The notes: generated by a model not told the origin, from the sequence alone. Counted from the first letter of the stretch, positions 8,032 through 17,222 are shown. The stretch: 64,000 nt of DNA from Paenibacillus macerans (GCF_900454495.1 NZ_UGSI01000001.1:3906001-3970000); one strand, 5' to 3'. Translations and numbers: made by a program.

Positions 8032-8217
8032 TTTGACTTCAACCTTACTTTAGAGACTATAAAAAACTACATGATCCTACGAAAAATGAATTTAACGGCT
8101 TAAAATTAATTTTATTAAAGCGTTTTCTTGGTAACTTGTCTCGCCCGCTTATTGGACAGGCGTCACATTACCTCACACCGACTTTCCGGCCCTCCCGAGT
8201 AAAAATCCGCACAAAAA

Positions 8218-8264
8218 AGAAGGCCGCCCGCCAGGTCATTCATCGACCCAAAGGACTGCCTTCT
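8218..8264 (-). terminator. Terminator after the universal stress protein gene
   Basis: Minus strand AGAAGGC (8258-8264) pairs with GCCTTCT (8218-8224), followed by a U-run (8213-8217). It ends the gene at 8283-8717. Confidence 0.75.
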
Positions 8265-8282
8265 TGCCTAATGTTTATCCGC

Positions 8283-8717
8283 TTATTTTACGACCAGCAC
8301 CGGTATTTGCGCATGCTGGACGACGTTATGGCTGACGCTGCCGAGCACAAACTCGCGAATGCCGCCCAGCCCGCGGCTGCCGATGACGATCAGATCGGCT
8401 CCGTTTTTGCCCGCGTATTCGAGGATCGTCTCCGCCGCCGGCCCTTGCACGAGCTCCATCTTAGCGCTTAACCCGGCTTCTTTGAGCCGATTTTCCGCCT
8501 CATCCGCCGTTTTCGACGCCAGATTGAAATAATCCTGATTCATCGAAGCCGGAACCGGGGCATATCCCTCGGCCACGTAAAACCGCGGGAAATCGTAAAC
8601 ATGGAGCACAATAAGCTCCGTATCCGCCGACAACTTGGCCAATTCGATCGCTTTGTCCAGCGCTTTGTTGGCCGCCTTCGACCCGTCATACGCAGCAACG
8701 ATTTTGTTAAACAACAT
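8283..8717 (-). CDS. Universal stress protein, UspA family
   Basis: A 144-residue single UspA domain: N-terminal KIVAAYDGSKAANKALDKA and the C-terminal ATP-binding motif GSRGLGGIREFVLGSVSHNVV (G-2x-G-9x-G-S type), so an ATP-binding member. The ATG at 8717 follows GAGAGGTG by seven bases; the frame stays open a little further upstream without another good start. It is a single gene with its own terminator. Usual role: cytoplasmic protein induced by stress or growth arrest. Confidence 0.93.
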   Translation of the reverse strand: MLFNKIVAAYDGSKAANKALDKAIELAKLSADTELIVLHVYDFPRFYVAEGYAPVPASMNQDYFNLASKTADEAENRLKEAGLSAKMELVQGPAAETILEYAGKNGADLIVIGSRGLGGIREFVLGSVSHNVVQHAQIPVLVVK

Positions 8718-8786
8718 GCGTGACACCTCTCTTTTGTTATATTGCAAGTTCAAAAAGTCAGGTTTTCAGCACCGAGAAGCCACCTC

Positions 8787-9158
8787 TTATATTAGGAAAT
8801 ACCCGTAGAGTACGGCGTTAAGCAGAAGCAGAAGTGGAACGCCGATCCGAAAGCTGAGATGCTTCGTCTTGTGCCGCTTGGCATTCATCGCCAACAGCAC
8901 GCCGAGCGCCCCTCCGATCGCGGCCAGCAGAAACAAGGTTTTCTCGGGAATCCGTTCCCGCCTCTGCTTCGCGCGCTTTTTATCGTCGGACATCACCAAG
9001 TAGGCCACAACATTGATAAACAAAAACCAAAACAGCAAAACCGCTCGCGTATGCGCCGCCTCCTTCCTATTTTCCCCGCCGCTTGAGAACATTTGTCTTA
9101 AGTCCATTATAACTTTATAGCCCGTATAAGCAAAAACACTTTTGGACAAGACATACAC
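8787..9158 (-). CDS. DUF1294 family small membrane protein
   Basis: Up to 123 residues. The DUF1294 core is clear: a first membrane helix (LLFWFLFINVVAYLVM), DDKKRAKQRRERIPEKTLFLLAAIGGALGVLLAM, the HKTKHLSFRIGVPLL signature and a last helix. The family's function is unknown. The start is uncertain: 9158 and the in-frame ATG at 9107 both lack a ribosome site, and family members are usually near 90 residues, favouring the shorter form. Confidence 0.85.
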   Translation of the reverse strand: MYVLSKSVFAYTGYKVIMDLRQMFSSGGENRKEAAHTRAVLLFWFLFINVVAYLVMSDDKKRAKQRRERIPEKTLFLLAAIGGALGVLLAMNAKRHKTKHLSFRIGVPLLLLLNAVLYGYFLI

Positions 9159-9224
9159 TCAAAGCTGACAGAGCTCGTATAGGAGCGGAAGCGATTGGCC
9201 GCTTCTACAATCCGGCATCATGCG

Positions 9225-9425
9225 CCTTCAAAATAGCGGCCTTTTATGTACTTATACCCGGAGCGTTGGCATGTTCATCTCCAGTAGCGACATTTTTTGT
9301 ACTTATTTTCCTAGGAAGGGTTCAGAACGCGGGCATTATCTGCCGACTTGGGAAAATAGCGGCATAAAATGCCTCTATTTCTCTCAACTTGACGGATATC
9401 GCCGGAATAACGGCCTTTTTTGTCC
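9225..9425 (-). repeat. Dispersed 200-bp intergenic repeat, family A, inverted copy
   Basis: The reverse complement aligns end to end with the copies at 1836 and 17326, sharing the order TATGTACTTAT / CATGTTCATC / TTGTACTTATTTTCCTA / AAAATAGCGGCATAAA / CCTCTATTTCT. It fills the space between the DUF1294 gene and the topB group. Apparent short ORFs in this stretch follow the repeat and are not supported. Confidence 0.75.
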
Positions 9426-9664
9426 TTATGTTTCCTTATGTTTTTCGCTGGGATTTTATAGGGCGCAGGCAGCCTCGTTTTTGTAACCGGGTGAAGCGGC
9501 TATCAATATCCGGAATTGGCATTGGATCAAAGGAGAAAGTTTTCCCGGTTTTCGAGGCGACTTCATGGAGTGATCCGGCGGCAGTTGTAGAAAAGTAATG
9601 GCCGCACCCGAGCGTACCTGCTTCCGGCTCCAGCTTTCCCCCCATTGTTGAATGGAATAGTATA

Positions 9665-9745
9665 GTTGCAAAAAGTACAGTTACTCACCCGGAAATGCTG
9701 CCGCAGCGCTTGGATAAGTGTAAAACCTGCAATTACTCCGCCATC
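9665..9745. repeat. Family C repeat, diverged copy
   Basis: GTTGCAAAAAGTACAG and AAGTGTAAAACCTGCA, about 50 bp apart, the same spacing and motif as at 1715-1795. The rest of 9426-9879 shows nothing that I can name. Confidence 0.35.
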
Positions 9746-9879
9746 TTTCGAAGAATAAGGCTAATAACGAGGAAATAAATGTACGAAATGCAATTAAACG
9801 AATGATTGGGCAAGTGGATGCAAGGTTAGTTGCAGGTTTTCAGACTGTGACTCCTGGAGCTAGATTCGCTATCCGGAGG

Positions 9880-9946
9880 CTTTTCACGATTATCCCGTTT
9901 GACCAGGTGACTTGGCTTCCTGAACCATAGGGATGATCGTGCAAAG
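9880..9946. mobile_element. 67-bp mini-element with 17-bp inverted ends
   Basis: Left end CTTTTCACGATTATCCC (9880-9896) and right end GGGATGATCGTGCAAAG (9930-9946) are inverted copies, 15 of 17 matching. The same ends, 1447 bp apart, enclose an IS1595-like transposase gene at 49574-51020, and the flanks (ATTCGCTnTCCG before, GTTTGAnCAGGT after the left end) also match. It looks like a MITE or a REP-like palindrome. No target duplication is visible. Confidence 0.55.
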
Positions 9947-10103
9947 TGGGTTTGGAGAGACAACACCATCTATGTCATCATTTATTTTGTCAAGCACTGA
10001 TTTTGGTCTTGAGCCCGAATTTTGTGTTCAAATTTTTAAAAATGGACTTTCTCAACAGTCTGAGGTTTTGCAATTAATGGCCGGCGCCAAGCCGGTAATC
10101 TTT

Positions 10104-10130
10104 AAAAAAAAAGCTCCCCGTCAAGGGAGC
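10104..10130 (-). terminator. Terminator of the topB transcript
   Basis: Minus strand GGCTCCC-TTGAC-GGGGAGC followed by nine Us. It comes after both topB and the small ORF, so both are likely on one transcript. Confidence 0.9.
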
Positions 10131-10144
10131 CGCCATCGTTTCAA

Positions 10145-10282
10145 TCAAGTTTCGTTTTTTGCAATTTCGTTCAGATTAGGGGGATAATCCGCCTGTTTTT
10201 TCGGCTTGGCGGCGACGGTCTTCTCCAAAATGCTCGATTTGTTCTGCCGGTTTTCAGTATCCCGCGCTTTATGATGCGGCAC
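10145..10282 (-). CDS. Small basic protein, 45 residues, downstream of topB
   Basis: The GTG at 10282 follows GGAGG with an eight-base spacer, a strong ribosome site. The product is hydrophilic and charged (KARDTENRQNKSSILEK in the first half, PPNLNEIAKNE at the end) with no membrane segment or cysteine. It lies 57 bp after the topB stop and directly before the terminator, which argues that it is a real gene. A longer frame starting at 10336 has no ribosome site. I do not recognise the family. Confidence 0.55.
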   Translation of the reverse strand: MPHHKARDTENRQNKSSILEKTVAAKPKKQADYPPNLNEIAKNET

Positions 10283-10339
10283 CCTCATCACCTCCAGTAC
10301 GTAGCGTCCCGTAGAGGCGGCCGTTTTATGCGGCAATCC

Positions 10340-12469
10340 TTACGAATTGTTCTTTTTCTCCATCGCCGCCTTCAGCAGTTCGCCCAAATTGGAACCGATC
10401 GATTCCGGTTTGGAGTATTGCTTGACGAGCTTCTGCTGTTCGCGTTTGTTCATGTGCTTGTTGTCCTTGCCTTTGCCCAGCACCTCGGTAATGCCGCAAG
10501 ACAGGCACTGCACGTACATCCCGGCTTTGCCTTCTTTCAGCTCCATCTTCTTGTGGCACTGCGGACAGCGGCGGTTTGAAAGCCGCTTTTCCCCGGACCG
10601 GCGGTAGCCGCAGTCCTCGGCCGGACACACGAGCAGCAAGCCGCGTTTGGTTTTTTTCTCCAGCAGCCTCGTTCCGCAATCGGGGCAATGACTGTTTGAC
10701 ACATTATGCGGCTTGTAGGTCGCACCGCTGTTCTTCACGCCTTGCACAAGCCCCACCGCCATCTCCCGAATGCCTTGCAGGAACGGTTCCGGCTTGCCTT
10801 TGCCGCGGGCGATGCGTTCCAGCTCCGCCTCCCAGCGGGCGGTTAACTCCGGCGTGCGCAGGTCCGAAGGCGCCAGCTCGATCAGCTGCTTGCCTTTGCC
10901 GGTCGGGTGCAGGAAATTGCCCTGCCGCTCGATCGTGTCGGAGCTGACCAGCTTTTCGATGATATCGGCCCGCGTCGCCGGCGTTCCCAGGCCATGCTTC
11001 TCCATTTGCGTCAGCAGGGCCGCTTCGGTGTAGCGCTTCGGCGGCTGGGTCCGGCCGGGCGTAACCCGGCAGCGTGCTACCGTTACCGTCTCGCCCTGGC
11101 TCAGCTCCGGCAGCGCGGCGCCGCTCTCCTCTTCGCGGTCGTCTTCGTCCTCGTCGATGGCTTCGCCGTCATATACGGCCCGCCAGCCGCTGTCTTTGAT
11201 CGTTGTCCCCTTCGCGTGAAGCGTCTCCCCGCCTACCTCCACCGTTACGCTGACCTGGTCGAAGCGGGCCGGCGGATAAAACAAGCTGATGAACCGCCGC
11301 ACGATCAAATCGTAAAGCTTCCGTTCCTCTGCGTTCAGCGCGTTCAGCAGCACGGTCTGTTCGGTCGGGATAATGGCATGGTGGTCGGTGACCTTGCTGT
11401 CGTCGACGATGCGCTTGCCAAGCGGCAAAGCCTTGCGAAGAAGCGGGCGGGCCAGCGGCGCGTAAGGGCCGACGGCGACGCTGGTCAAGCGCTCCTTCAG
11501 CGTATCCGCCATATCCGCGGTCAAATACCGCGAATCGGTCCGCGGATACGTAACCAGCTTGTGCTGCTCATACAGGCGCTGCAGCACGTTCGACGTCTGC
11601 TTCGCCGAGAAGCCGAGCAGCCGGTTGGCGTCCCGCTGCAGCTCGGTTAAGTCATAGGCCAGCGGATGCGGCACCGCTTTTTCGTTTTTTACGAGCTTGA
11701 CGATTTTACCGGTCCGCCCTTCAAGCTTGCTTTTCAAGGAAGTCAGCTGATCCGCAGCGAAAATACGCGAATCCCCGCCCGCTCCACGCCACACCGCTTC
11801 AAACTTGCCGAAATCGGCGTGCAGGACGCTGTACTCCTCCGAGCGGAAGCGGGTGATTTCGTTTTCCCGCTGCATGATCATCCCGAGCGTCGGCGTTTGC
11901 ACGCGTCCAGCGGACAGCGGGGCACCGAATTTGCAGGTCAGGGCCCGCGTCACGTTCAGCCCTACCATCCAGTCGGCTTCGGCCCGGCAGCGCGCCGATT
12001 GGTACAACCGCTCGTATTCGCTGCCCGGCTTAAGCGAAGCAAAACCTTCCTTGATCGCCTTATCCGTCTGCGAGGAGATCCACAGCCGCTTAAACGGCTT
12101 GTTCCACTTCACCATATCCATAATCCAGCGGGCCAGCAGTTCGCCTTCCCGAGCCGCATCGGTCGCCACAACCAGCTCGCCGACATCCTGACGGCGCATG
12201 AGCTGCTGCACCGCCTTAAACTGGTGGCTGCTTTCCCGCAGCACCTTCAGCTTCATTTTGCCCGGCAGGATCGGCAAATCCTCCAAGGACCAAGTCCCGT
12301 ATTTCCCGTCGTAATCCTCCGGTTCGGCCAAACCGACCAAATGGCCCAGCGCCCAGGTCACCACGTATTTCGGTCCTTCAAAATGGCTCTTATGCTTATC
12401 GCGGCTGCCGATCACCCGGGCGATTTCCCGCGCGACCGACGGTTTTTCCGCCAATACCAACGTTTTCAT
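10340..12469 (-). CDS. topB: DNA topoisomerase III (type IA)
   Basis: A 709-residue type IA topoisomerase. The Toprim domain opens at MKTLVLAEKPSVA and includes ATDAAREGE (about 102-110). The catalytic tyrosine is Y308 in VTYPRTDSR. After residue 590 come topoisomerase zinc-ribbon-like cysteine sets (CPDC, CPAEDC, CPQC, CLSC) and a basic tail. It decatenates and unlinks DNA during replication and recombination. Its -10 (TATAAT) and leader are duplicated at 13019-13063. The ribosome site AAAGGAG lies an unusually long 16 bases before the ATG. Confidence 0.96.
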   Translation of the reverse strand: MKTLVLAEKPSVAREIARVIGSRDKHKSHFEGPKYVVTWALGHLVGLAEPEDYDGKYGTWSLEDLPILPGKMKLKVLRESSHQFKAVQQLMRRQDVGELVVATDAAREGELLARWIMDMVKWNKPFKRLWISSQTDKAIKEGFASLKPGSEYERLYQSARCRAEADWMVGLNVTRALTCKFGAPLSAGRVQTPTLGMIMQRENEITRFRSEEYSVLHADFGKFEAVWRGAGGDSRIFAADQLTSLKSKLEGRTGKIVKLVKNEKAVPHPLAYDLTELQRDANRLLGFSAKQTSNVLQRLYEQHKLVTYPRTDSRYLTADMADTLKERLTSVAVGPYAPLARPLLRKALPLGKRIVDDSKVTDHHAIIPTEQTVLLNALNAEERKLYDLIVRRFISLFYPPARFDQVSVTVEVGGETLHAKGTTIKDSGWRAVYDGEAIDEDEDDREEESGAALPELSQGETVTVARCRVTPGRTQPPKRYTEAALLTQMEKHGLGTPATRADIIEKLVSSDTIERQGNFLHPTGKGKQLIELAPSDLRTPELTARWEAELERIARGKGKPEPFLQGIREMAVGLVQGVKNSGATYKPHNVSNSHCPDCGTRLLEKKTKRGLLLVCPAEDCGYRRSGEKRLSNRRCPQCHKKMELKEGKAGMYVQCLSCGITEVLGKGKDNKHMNKREQQKLVKQYSKPESIGSNLGELLKAAMEKKNNS

Positions 12470-12507
12470 GAGTTCTTAAGAAACACTCCTTTCCTCGCTA
12501 CATTATA
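12468..12507 (-). repeat. topB leader, copy 1 of a 40-bp direct repeat
   Basis: Holds TATAATG, AGGAAAGGAGTGTTTC and the topB start codon (minus strand). It is repeated almost exactly at 13019-13057 (differing by CTTAAG against CGAAG). Confidence 0.85.
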
Positions 12508-12657
12508 CCATTTGCTAATTTCCCCGGCACAAAGCGCATAGCCTGAAGCAAACGGCCCGGGCCGGCCGGACCGCCGAGTTGACGGGACATTGCGGAAGCC
12601 GGCGCCTTCCCTAACCTCGCGCCCTGCGGCTAAAACCTCTCCCTTTCGTCAGGCCGC

Positions 12658-12957
12658 TCAGGAATTCGTGGGCCCGACAAATGCACCGAACCTGGAATCG
12701 AACCGGGTCGGCATAAACTCCAGGACCTCATAGACAGCGACCTTCTCCTTATAAAAAGGATCGCCCTCGATGATGGCTTCGATTTCCTCACGGGATCCCG
12801 CATTGGCTAAAATTACTCCGCCATCTCTCGGTACTCGTCTTCCGGAAACGATGAATACCCCTTTTTCATATTGCCGCTCCAGATAAGCCGCATGTTCCGG
12901 CAGCAAAGAATCCACCGTTTCAAGCGGCTTCGTGTATGTAAGAATGATGACAAACAT
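12658..12957 (-). CDS. YciI family protein
   Basis: A 99-residue protein with the YciI fold: starts MFVIILTYTKPLETVDSLLPEHAAYLE, a His near residue 22 in the usual place, then DPFYKEKVAVYEVLEFMP near the C-terminus. Family members resemble small dehalogenase- or isomerase-like enzymes; the actual reaction is unknown. An AGGGGGAAATGAG ribosome site precedes the ATG. Its upstream region carries a copy of the topB leader and -10, so it may have been inserted next to topB by duplication of that leader. Confidence 0.85.
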   Translation of the reverse strand: MFVIILTYTKPLETVDSLLPEHAAYLERQYEKGVFIVSGRRVPRDGGVILANAGSREEIEAIIEGDPFYKEKVAVYEVLEFMPTRFDSRFGAFVGPTNS

Positions 12958-13018
12958 CTCATTTCCCCCTATTGTTTCTTTTCCAGTTCAATAATTTAAA
13001 AACTTCCCCTAATCCAAA

Positions 13019-13057
13019 ATGAGTTCGAAGAAACACTCCTTTCCTCGCTACATTATA
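13019..13057 (-). repeat. topB leader, copy 2, upstream of the YciI gene
   Basis: Near-exact duplicate of 12468-12507, including TATAATG and the AGGAAAGGAG segment, now lacking a start codon in use. It could serve as the YciI promoter. Confidence 0.8.
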
Positions 13058-13151
13058 ACATTCGCCCAGCATCCGCGATACCAAGGGGCGGTCCGGCAAG
13101 CTTGCGAGTCCGTCTCCGGACATAAAACGCCAGTTGAAATCCCTCTTTTTT

Positions 13152-13532
13152 TTACTCTTGGTTCCACTGTTCGCCCCAACGCCCCATTTCGTGAAAAACA
13201 GCCCGGAAAGATTGGCCTTTTTCCGTTAATGAATACTCGACCGTAACAGGTACCGTGAACACCACCTGGCGCTGTATGATTCCATGGGACTCCAAATGCT
13301 TCAAAGTGTCGGACAAGGCCTTTGCATTGACATTCCCGAGGCTGCGTTTTAACTGGTTAAACCGTTTCTTGCCATGGACAAGTTCGGCCAGCACCGGTAA
13401 AGACCATTTGCCGGAAAGAATCTTCAACACACCGTCAATCAAGGATGAACAAGCTTCCGTTGAATTCGTTGCAGACACTTCGATCACCGCTTTCTGAAAA
13501 TGTATCGCTTCCTGAAATGGATTGTTCGCCAA
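13152..13532 (-). CDS. HxlR family transcriptional regulator
   Basis: About 126 residues with the HxlR winged-helix signature: LKILSGKWSLPVLAELVHGKKRFNQLKRSLGNVNAKALSDTLKHLE and LTEKGQSF. The N-terminal cysteine typical of redox-sensing members is present in TEACSS. Start is uncertain: the frame opens with TTG at 13532 without a ribosome site. It is divergent from an Old Yellow Enzyme gene; in bacilli HxlR/YodB-type regulators commonly control such neighbours in response to electrophiles or quinones, which I infer here. Confidence 0.85.
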   Translation of the reverse strand: MANNPFQEAIHFQKAVIEVSATNSTEACSSLIDGVLKILSGKWSLPVLAELVHGKKRFNQLKRSLGNVNAKALSDTLKHLESHGIIQRQVVFTVPVTVEYSLTEKGQSFRAVFHEMGRWGEQWNQE

Positions 13533-13580
13533 TTATAGCATTTTATCAAGGTAAAAAAAGTGAGCAGGTTTAAACTTTGA

Positions 13581-13589
13581 TACTTAGTA
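13581..13589. promoter_or_regulatory. Possible HxlR operator
   Basis: TACTTAGTA is a perfect palindrome in the divergent intergenic region. YodB-type operators have TACT/AGTA arms but with a wider spacer, so this is only a candidate. Confidence 0.3.
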
Positions 13590-13673
13590 GAAAAAAATTG
13601 CCTTCTTGTGGCTCCAGGCTGCAATTGTTACGCTTGAAACGAGCCTTATTTACAATACGAGGAGGATTGCACG

Positions 13674-14768
13674 ATGAAAGAGCGTTACGTACCGCTGTTT
13701 GAGCCGTTTACCCTTAAAAACGGCCTCCGTATAAAAAATAGAGTTGTCATGCCTCCCATGGCGCATTCCGGTTCCCTTCCCGGCGGATTTATCTCGGATG
13801 AAGAATTGAGCTATTACGCTCGCCGGGTGAAGGACGTCGGAATGGCGATCACGTCGGCAACCACCGTCCTTGCGGGTGCCGGCTATCCCGGCATGCCGGG
13901 AGCCGAGTCCGATGAACATATTCCCGGGCTGCAGCGGCTTGCGCAGACTCTCAAAGCCGATGGAGCCAAGGCGATTCTGCAGCTTTTTCACATCGGGGCG
14001 AGAGGGAGCAGAAATACGGTAAGCGCCAGCGCAGTAGCGCCTGACGCTCCGGGCGCGCCGGTTCCGCGGGAATTATCCGAGGAGGAGATCCATGCCATTA
14101 TAAAAGCATTCGGAGACGCCGCAAGACGGGCCATTGCCGCCGGTTTTGACGGGGTCGAAATTATGGGCGCCAACGGTTATCTGATTCATCAGTTTTTCTC
14201 GCCTTATTATAACCGGCGAAACGATAAATGGGGCGGGACCTTGGAGAAACGCATGTCCTTTCCGCTCGCGATCATTAAAGAGGTTACACGCATCGCGAGA
14301 ACCTATGGGGATCCGTCATTTGTCGTCGGCTACAAGTTCTCTCCCGAAGAGCGGGAGACGCCCGGAATTACCATGGCGGATACCATGAAGTTCGTGGATG
14401 TGCTGGCGGATCAGGATTTGGATTATTTGAACGTATCTTTGGTCCGGTTCTGGTCTGTTCCCCGCAGAGGAACGGAAGACAAGCGGCCAAGAATAGAAAT
14501 CATCAAATCGATAACCGGCGACCGCATACCGCTATTGGGGGCAGGGGAGCTGCGAACCCCGGAAGACGCCGCCGCCGCTCGGCAAACCGGGGTAGAATTC
14601 ATCGGCATAGGCCGCGCCCTCTTAATGGATCCCGACTGGCTGGAAAAAGCAAGGCTCGGCAAGGAAGAGGAAATCCGGACGGAGCTGTCCCGGCATGACC
14701 AAGAGAAACTCAAGATTCCGGGAGGCTTATGGAGCCAGATAACCCGATACATTGATTTTATAGATTGA
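13674..14768 (+). CDS. NADH:flavin oxidoreductase, Old Yellow Enzyme family
   Basis: A 364-residue FMN-dependent ene-reductase-type TIM barrel. Visible marks are LKNGLRIKNRVVMPPMA at the N-terminus, QLFHIGARGS (substrate-anion-binding His region), GFDGVEIMGANGYLIHQFFSP with YYNRRNDKWGG, and the C-terminal FIGIGRALLMDPDW. It lacks the C-terminal FeS/pyridine-nucleotide domains of 2,4-dienoyl-CoA reductases. A GAGGAGG ribosome site lies nine bases before the ATG. Likely substrates are electrophilic enones or quinones, reduced under control of the adjacent HxlR regulator. Confidence 0.92.
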   Translation: MKERYVPLFEPFTLKNGLRIKNRVVMPPMAHSGSLPGGFISDEELSYYARRVKDVGMAITSATTVLAGAGYPGMPGAESDEHIPGLQRLAQTLKADGAKAILQLFHIGARGSRNTVSASAVAPDAPGAPVPRELSEEEIHAIIKAFGDAARRAIAAGFDGVEIMGANGYLIHQFFSPYYNRRNDKWGGTLEKRMSFPLAIIKEVTRIARTYGDPSFVVGYKFSPEERETPGITMADTMKFVDVLADQDLDYLNVSLVRFWSVPRRGTEDKRPRIEIIKSITGDRIPLLGAGELRTPEDAAAARQTGVEFIGIGRALLMDPDWLEKARLGKEEEIRTELSRHDQEKLKIPGGLWSQITRYIDFID

Positions 14769-14800
14769 AATTCAGGCGGAAATTCGGGGGGGCGGCTCCT

Positions 14801-16228
14801 TCACAGCAGTTTTTCCGCCAGAAAAGCAAGCCTAAGACGCAGCGAATCATCTGGATCACGAAGGTTGCAGCGGGTCAATTGCTCGAATTTAGCCAGGCGG
14901 TAGGCCACGGTATTCCGATGAACGAACAGGCGCTTGGCGGTTTCTCCGATCTGTCCCTGCGTCTCCAGGAAGACGCGGGCCGTATCCATTAAATCTTGCC
15001 GTTCCCGGTCGTCCGTCTCCAGAATGGCTTGAAACGTTTCCTGATAAAAATCGGTCAAGGCCACATCCGGAACCATTTTCAGCAGCTCGAACACCTCTTT
15101 GGTGCGGTAATATTGAATAAACCGGGTTTGCCGGGACTGGTAGCCCGTATGCAGGGCGCTGACCGCTTCTTTGTAAGCGTTGGGCAGCCCAGTCGCCTGT
15201 TCCGCCTGATTGCCGATCCCAAACGAAAAAGAAAGCCCCTCCTCCCGCTCCAGTTCCTCCTGGAACTGGATCAGGCAGGGGACGAGCGGGAGCTCTCCCG
15301 CCCCGGCATCCCAGCCCCGCTGCAGCACGATCACAAACATCTCCTTGCTGTTGAACAATAGGGCGGGAAGCTCGTGGACGTCCAGTTTCGTTTTGAGCAA
15401 TTCATAAAGATGATCCCGGCGCTGGTAGGGGGCATTCCCCCCCTCCGCCCCGTTCCTGCCCGGGTCATCCAGCTTGCCGGCCGCGCACATATAACCGGCG
15501 GCATCCCGAAGTCCGTAGCGTTTTCCCAGCGACAGGATCTCCTGCCGCGAATTGAACGTCCCCGCGATCAGTTCTTCAAAAAACTCGTCCTTGTAGCGCC
15601 GGAACCGCTCTTTCAAAGCCTGTTGTTTGACGAGTTCAAAGCCGATGACATTCGCCGCCTGCTCAATGGCCAGCCGCGGCAGCGGAGACTCCGCCAGACC
15701 CGCGTTCACCAATACCAAGTATGCGGAATGATAAGGCAGTTCGATCGCATGCATGATGACCTCGCAGCGCTCCCCGTCCCCGCCGGGCAGCAGACAAAAT
15801 TCCGCAACCTTGCCGCCGCAGCTCCGCATTCCGGCCGCCGCAGCCTGAATCTGTTCCTGCAGGCGGGCGGTGCCCGCCGCGCCGCTCCTTCCGGCGGAAC
15901 CGCCGATCACCCTTCCCCGTTGATCCACCAGCATCCCCTCCCCGCCGACCAGACCGGACAGGGCTTGAATAATCGCATCGTGCCCCCCTCCCTTCATGAT
16001 CAACGCGGAGAAGTCGCGGTGCATGCGCAGCGCATAGCGCAATTCGTCATTGTGCTTCTCCAGAATAAAATTGAGGGACTCCTGCAGCAATTCCCCCAAG
16101 GAAGGCGACAGCGCCAATTCGATCAGCGGGAAGCGCAGTTCATCCGCCAGCGCCAGAACGGACTCGGGAATTTCCGCCAAAAAACGCTTCGTCTTAATAC
16201 CCAGGCCGGCGCTCCCCGCAAACGCAGC
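14801..16228 (-). pseudogene. PucR family regulator, N-terminally deleted
   Basis: From about 16228 to the stop at 14801 the minus strand encodes the end of a PucR N-terminal domain (GLGIKTKRFLAEIPESVLALADELRFPLIEL), a central GGDEF-like region and the C-terminal PucR helix-turn-helix (IGETAKRLFVHRNTVAYRLAKFEQLT). About the first 75 residues and the start codon are gone. Upstream of 16228 the open frame simply runs through the antisense of the neighbouring amidase, so a 770-residue protein is not credible. Such regulators typically control purine or hydantoin catabolism genes, in keeping with the truncated amidase next to it. Confidence 0.85.
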
Positions 16229-17119
16229 ATTGAAGTGGTCGTGTATACCTCGGAGGAACCGACGCGCTTCGGGCTTGGCTGTCTGGGCAGCCGGGCCCTG
16301 GCCGGCGAATTGACGCTGGAGGAGGCCTATTCGCTGACCGATAAGGACGGCAAATCGCTCCCGCAAGTGTTGGAAGAACTGGGATACGATCTTTCCCGCT
16401 TCGCCGAAATTCCCGTGCCTAAAGGCAAGGTGCACGGAGCGGTCGAGCTGCATATCGAGCAAGGCGCGGTGCTGGAATCGCTGAATCTGCCGGTAGGCAT
16501 CGTGCACACCATCTCCGCTCCGACCAATTTTCGCGTGACCTTGACCGGCCAGCAGCGCCATGCGGGCAGCACCCCGATGCATCTGCGGCATGACGCTTTC
16601 CTGGCATGCTGCGAAATTTCCCTGGAGTTGGAACGGCTGGCCATCCAATCCGCCAGTCCCGATACGGTCGCCACCGTAGGGAAAGCGGAAGTGCTGCCCG
16701 GCGCTTCCAACGTCATCTCCGGCGACGTACGGTTCACGATCGATATCCGCGACAGCGAATATGAAAGCAAGCGCCGCCTCGTTGAACAATTGCGGCAATT
16801 CATCGGCACAGTCGAGACCAGGCGCGGCGTAACGGTTTCGCTGGAACAAATCAACGACGACCTGCCCACCCGTTCGGACACAAAGATCGTCGCCCTGCTG
16901 GAATCGGCCTGCCGGCAAAAACGGATTCCCTACCACAGAATGGTCAGCGGAGCCTTCCACGACTCCATGCTGGTCGGCAGATTCGCCCCGATCGCCATGA
17001 TCTTCGTGCCCAGCAAAGACGGCATCAGCCACAGCCCCGAAGAATACACCGATTGCCGTGATATTGCGCGCGGAACGGATATTTTGGCGGAAACGCTGCT
17101 CCGGTTGGCTCAAGATTAA
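16229..17119 (+). pseudogene. Hydantoinase/carbamoylase family amidase, N-terminally deleted
   Basis: Homology starts abruptly at EVVVYTSEEPTRFG and runs to the stop, about 295 residues of an expected 410-430. Retained are the metal-ligand glutamates (TSEE), LHIEQG, the dimerisation domain (GQQRHAGSTPMHLRHDA), SGAFHDS and GISHSPEE. Missing are about 120 N-terminal residues with the first metal-binding His and Asp. Family members are allantoate amidohydrolases, N-carbamoyl amino acid hydrolases or ureidoglycolate hydrolases. The upstream part of the open frame is antisense to the PucR gene. Without a start or a complete metal site it should be inactive. Confidence 0.88.
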
Positions 17120-17165
17120 GGCGGGGAGTTTTCACCTGTCCCATTTCAACCCGCTAATCATGAAC

Positions 17166-17222
17166 GAAACGAAACAACCCTCCCTCGGCGTTTAACCCGG
17201 GGCGTGGGGGTTGTTTCGTTTC
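17166..17222 (+). terminator. Long terminator after the amidase remnant
   Basis: GAAACGAAACAACCC (17166-17180) and its perfect 15-bp inverse (17208-17222) form a hairpin. A second hairpin, ACCGCCAG/CTGGCGGT at 17251-17276, follows. Confidence 0.8.

Noticed and set aside
9933..10187. 84-residue plus-strand frame
   Set aside because: Starts inside the mini-element and runs through the topB terminator; no ribosome site and no recognisable domain.
14801..17113. A single 770-residue minus-strand protein
   Set aside because: Only the part below about 16228 has PucR homology; the rest is antisense of the amidase and looks like no protein.
15374..17119. A single 581-residue plus-strand amidase
   Set aside because: Real homology begins near 16229; the first 285 codons are antisense of the PucR gene.
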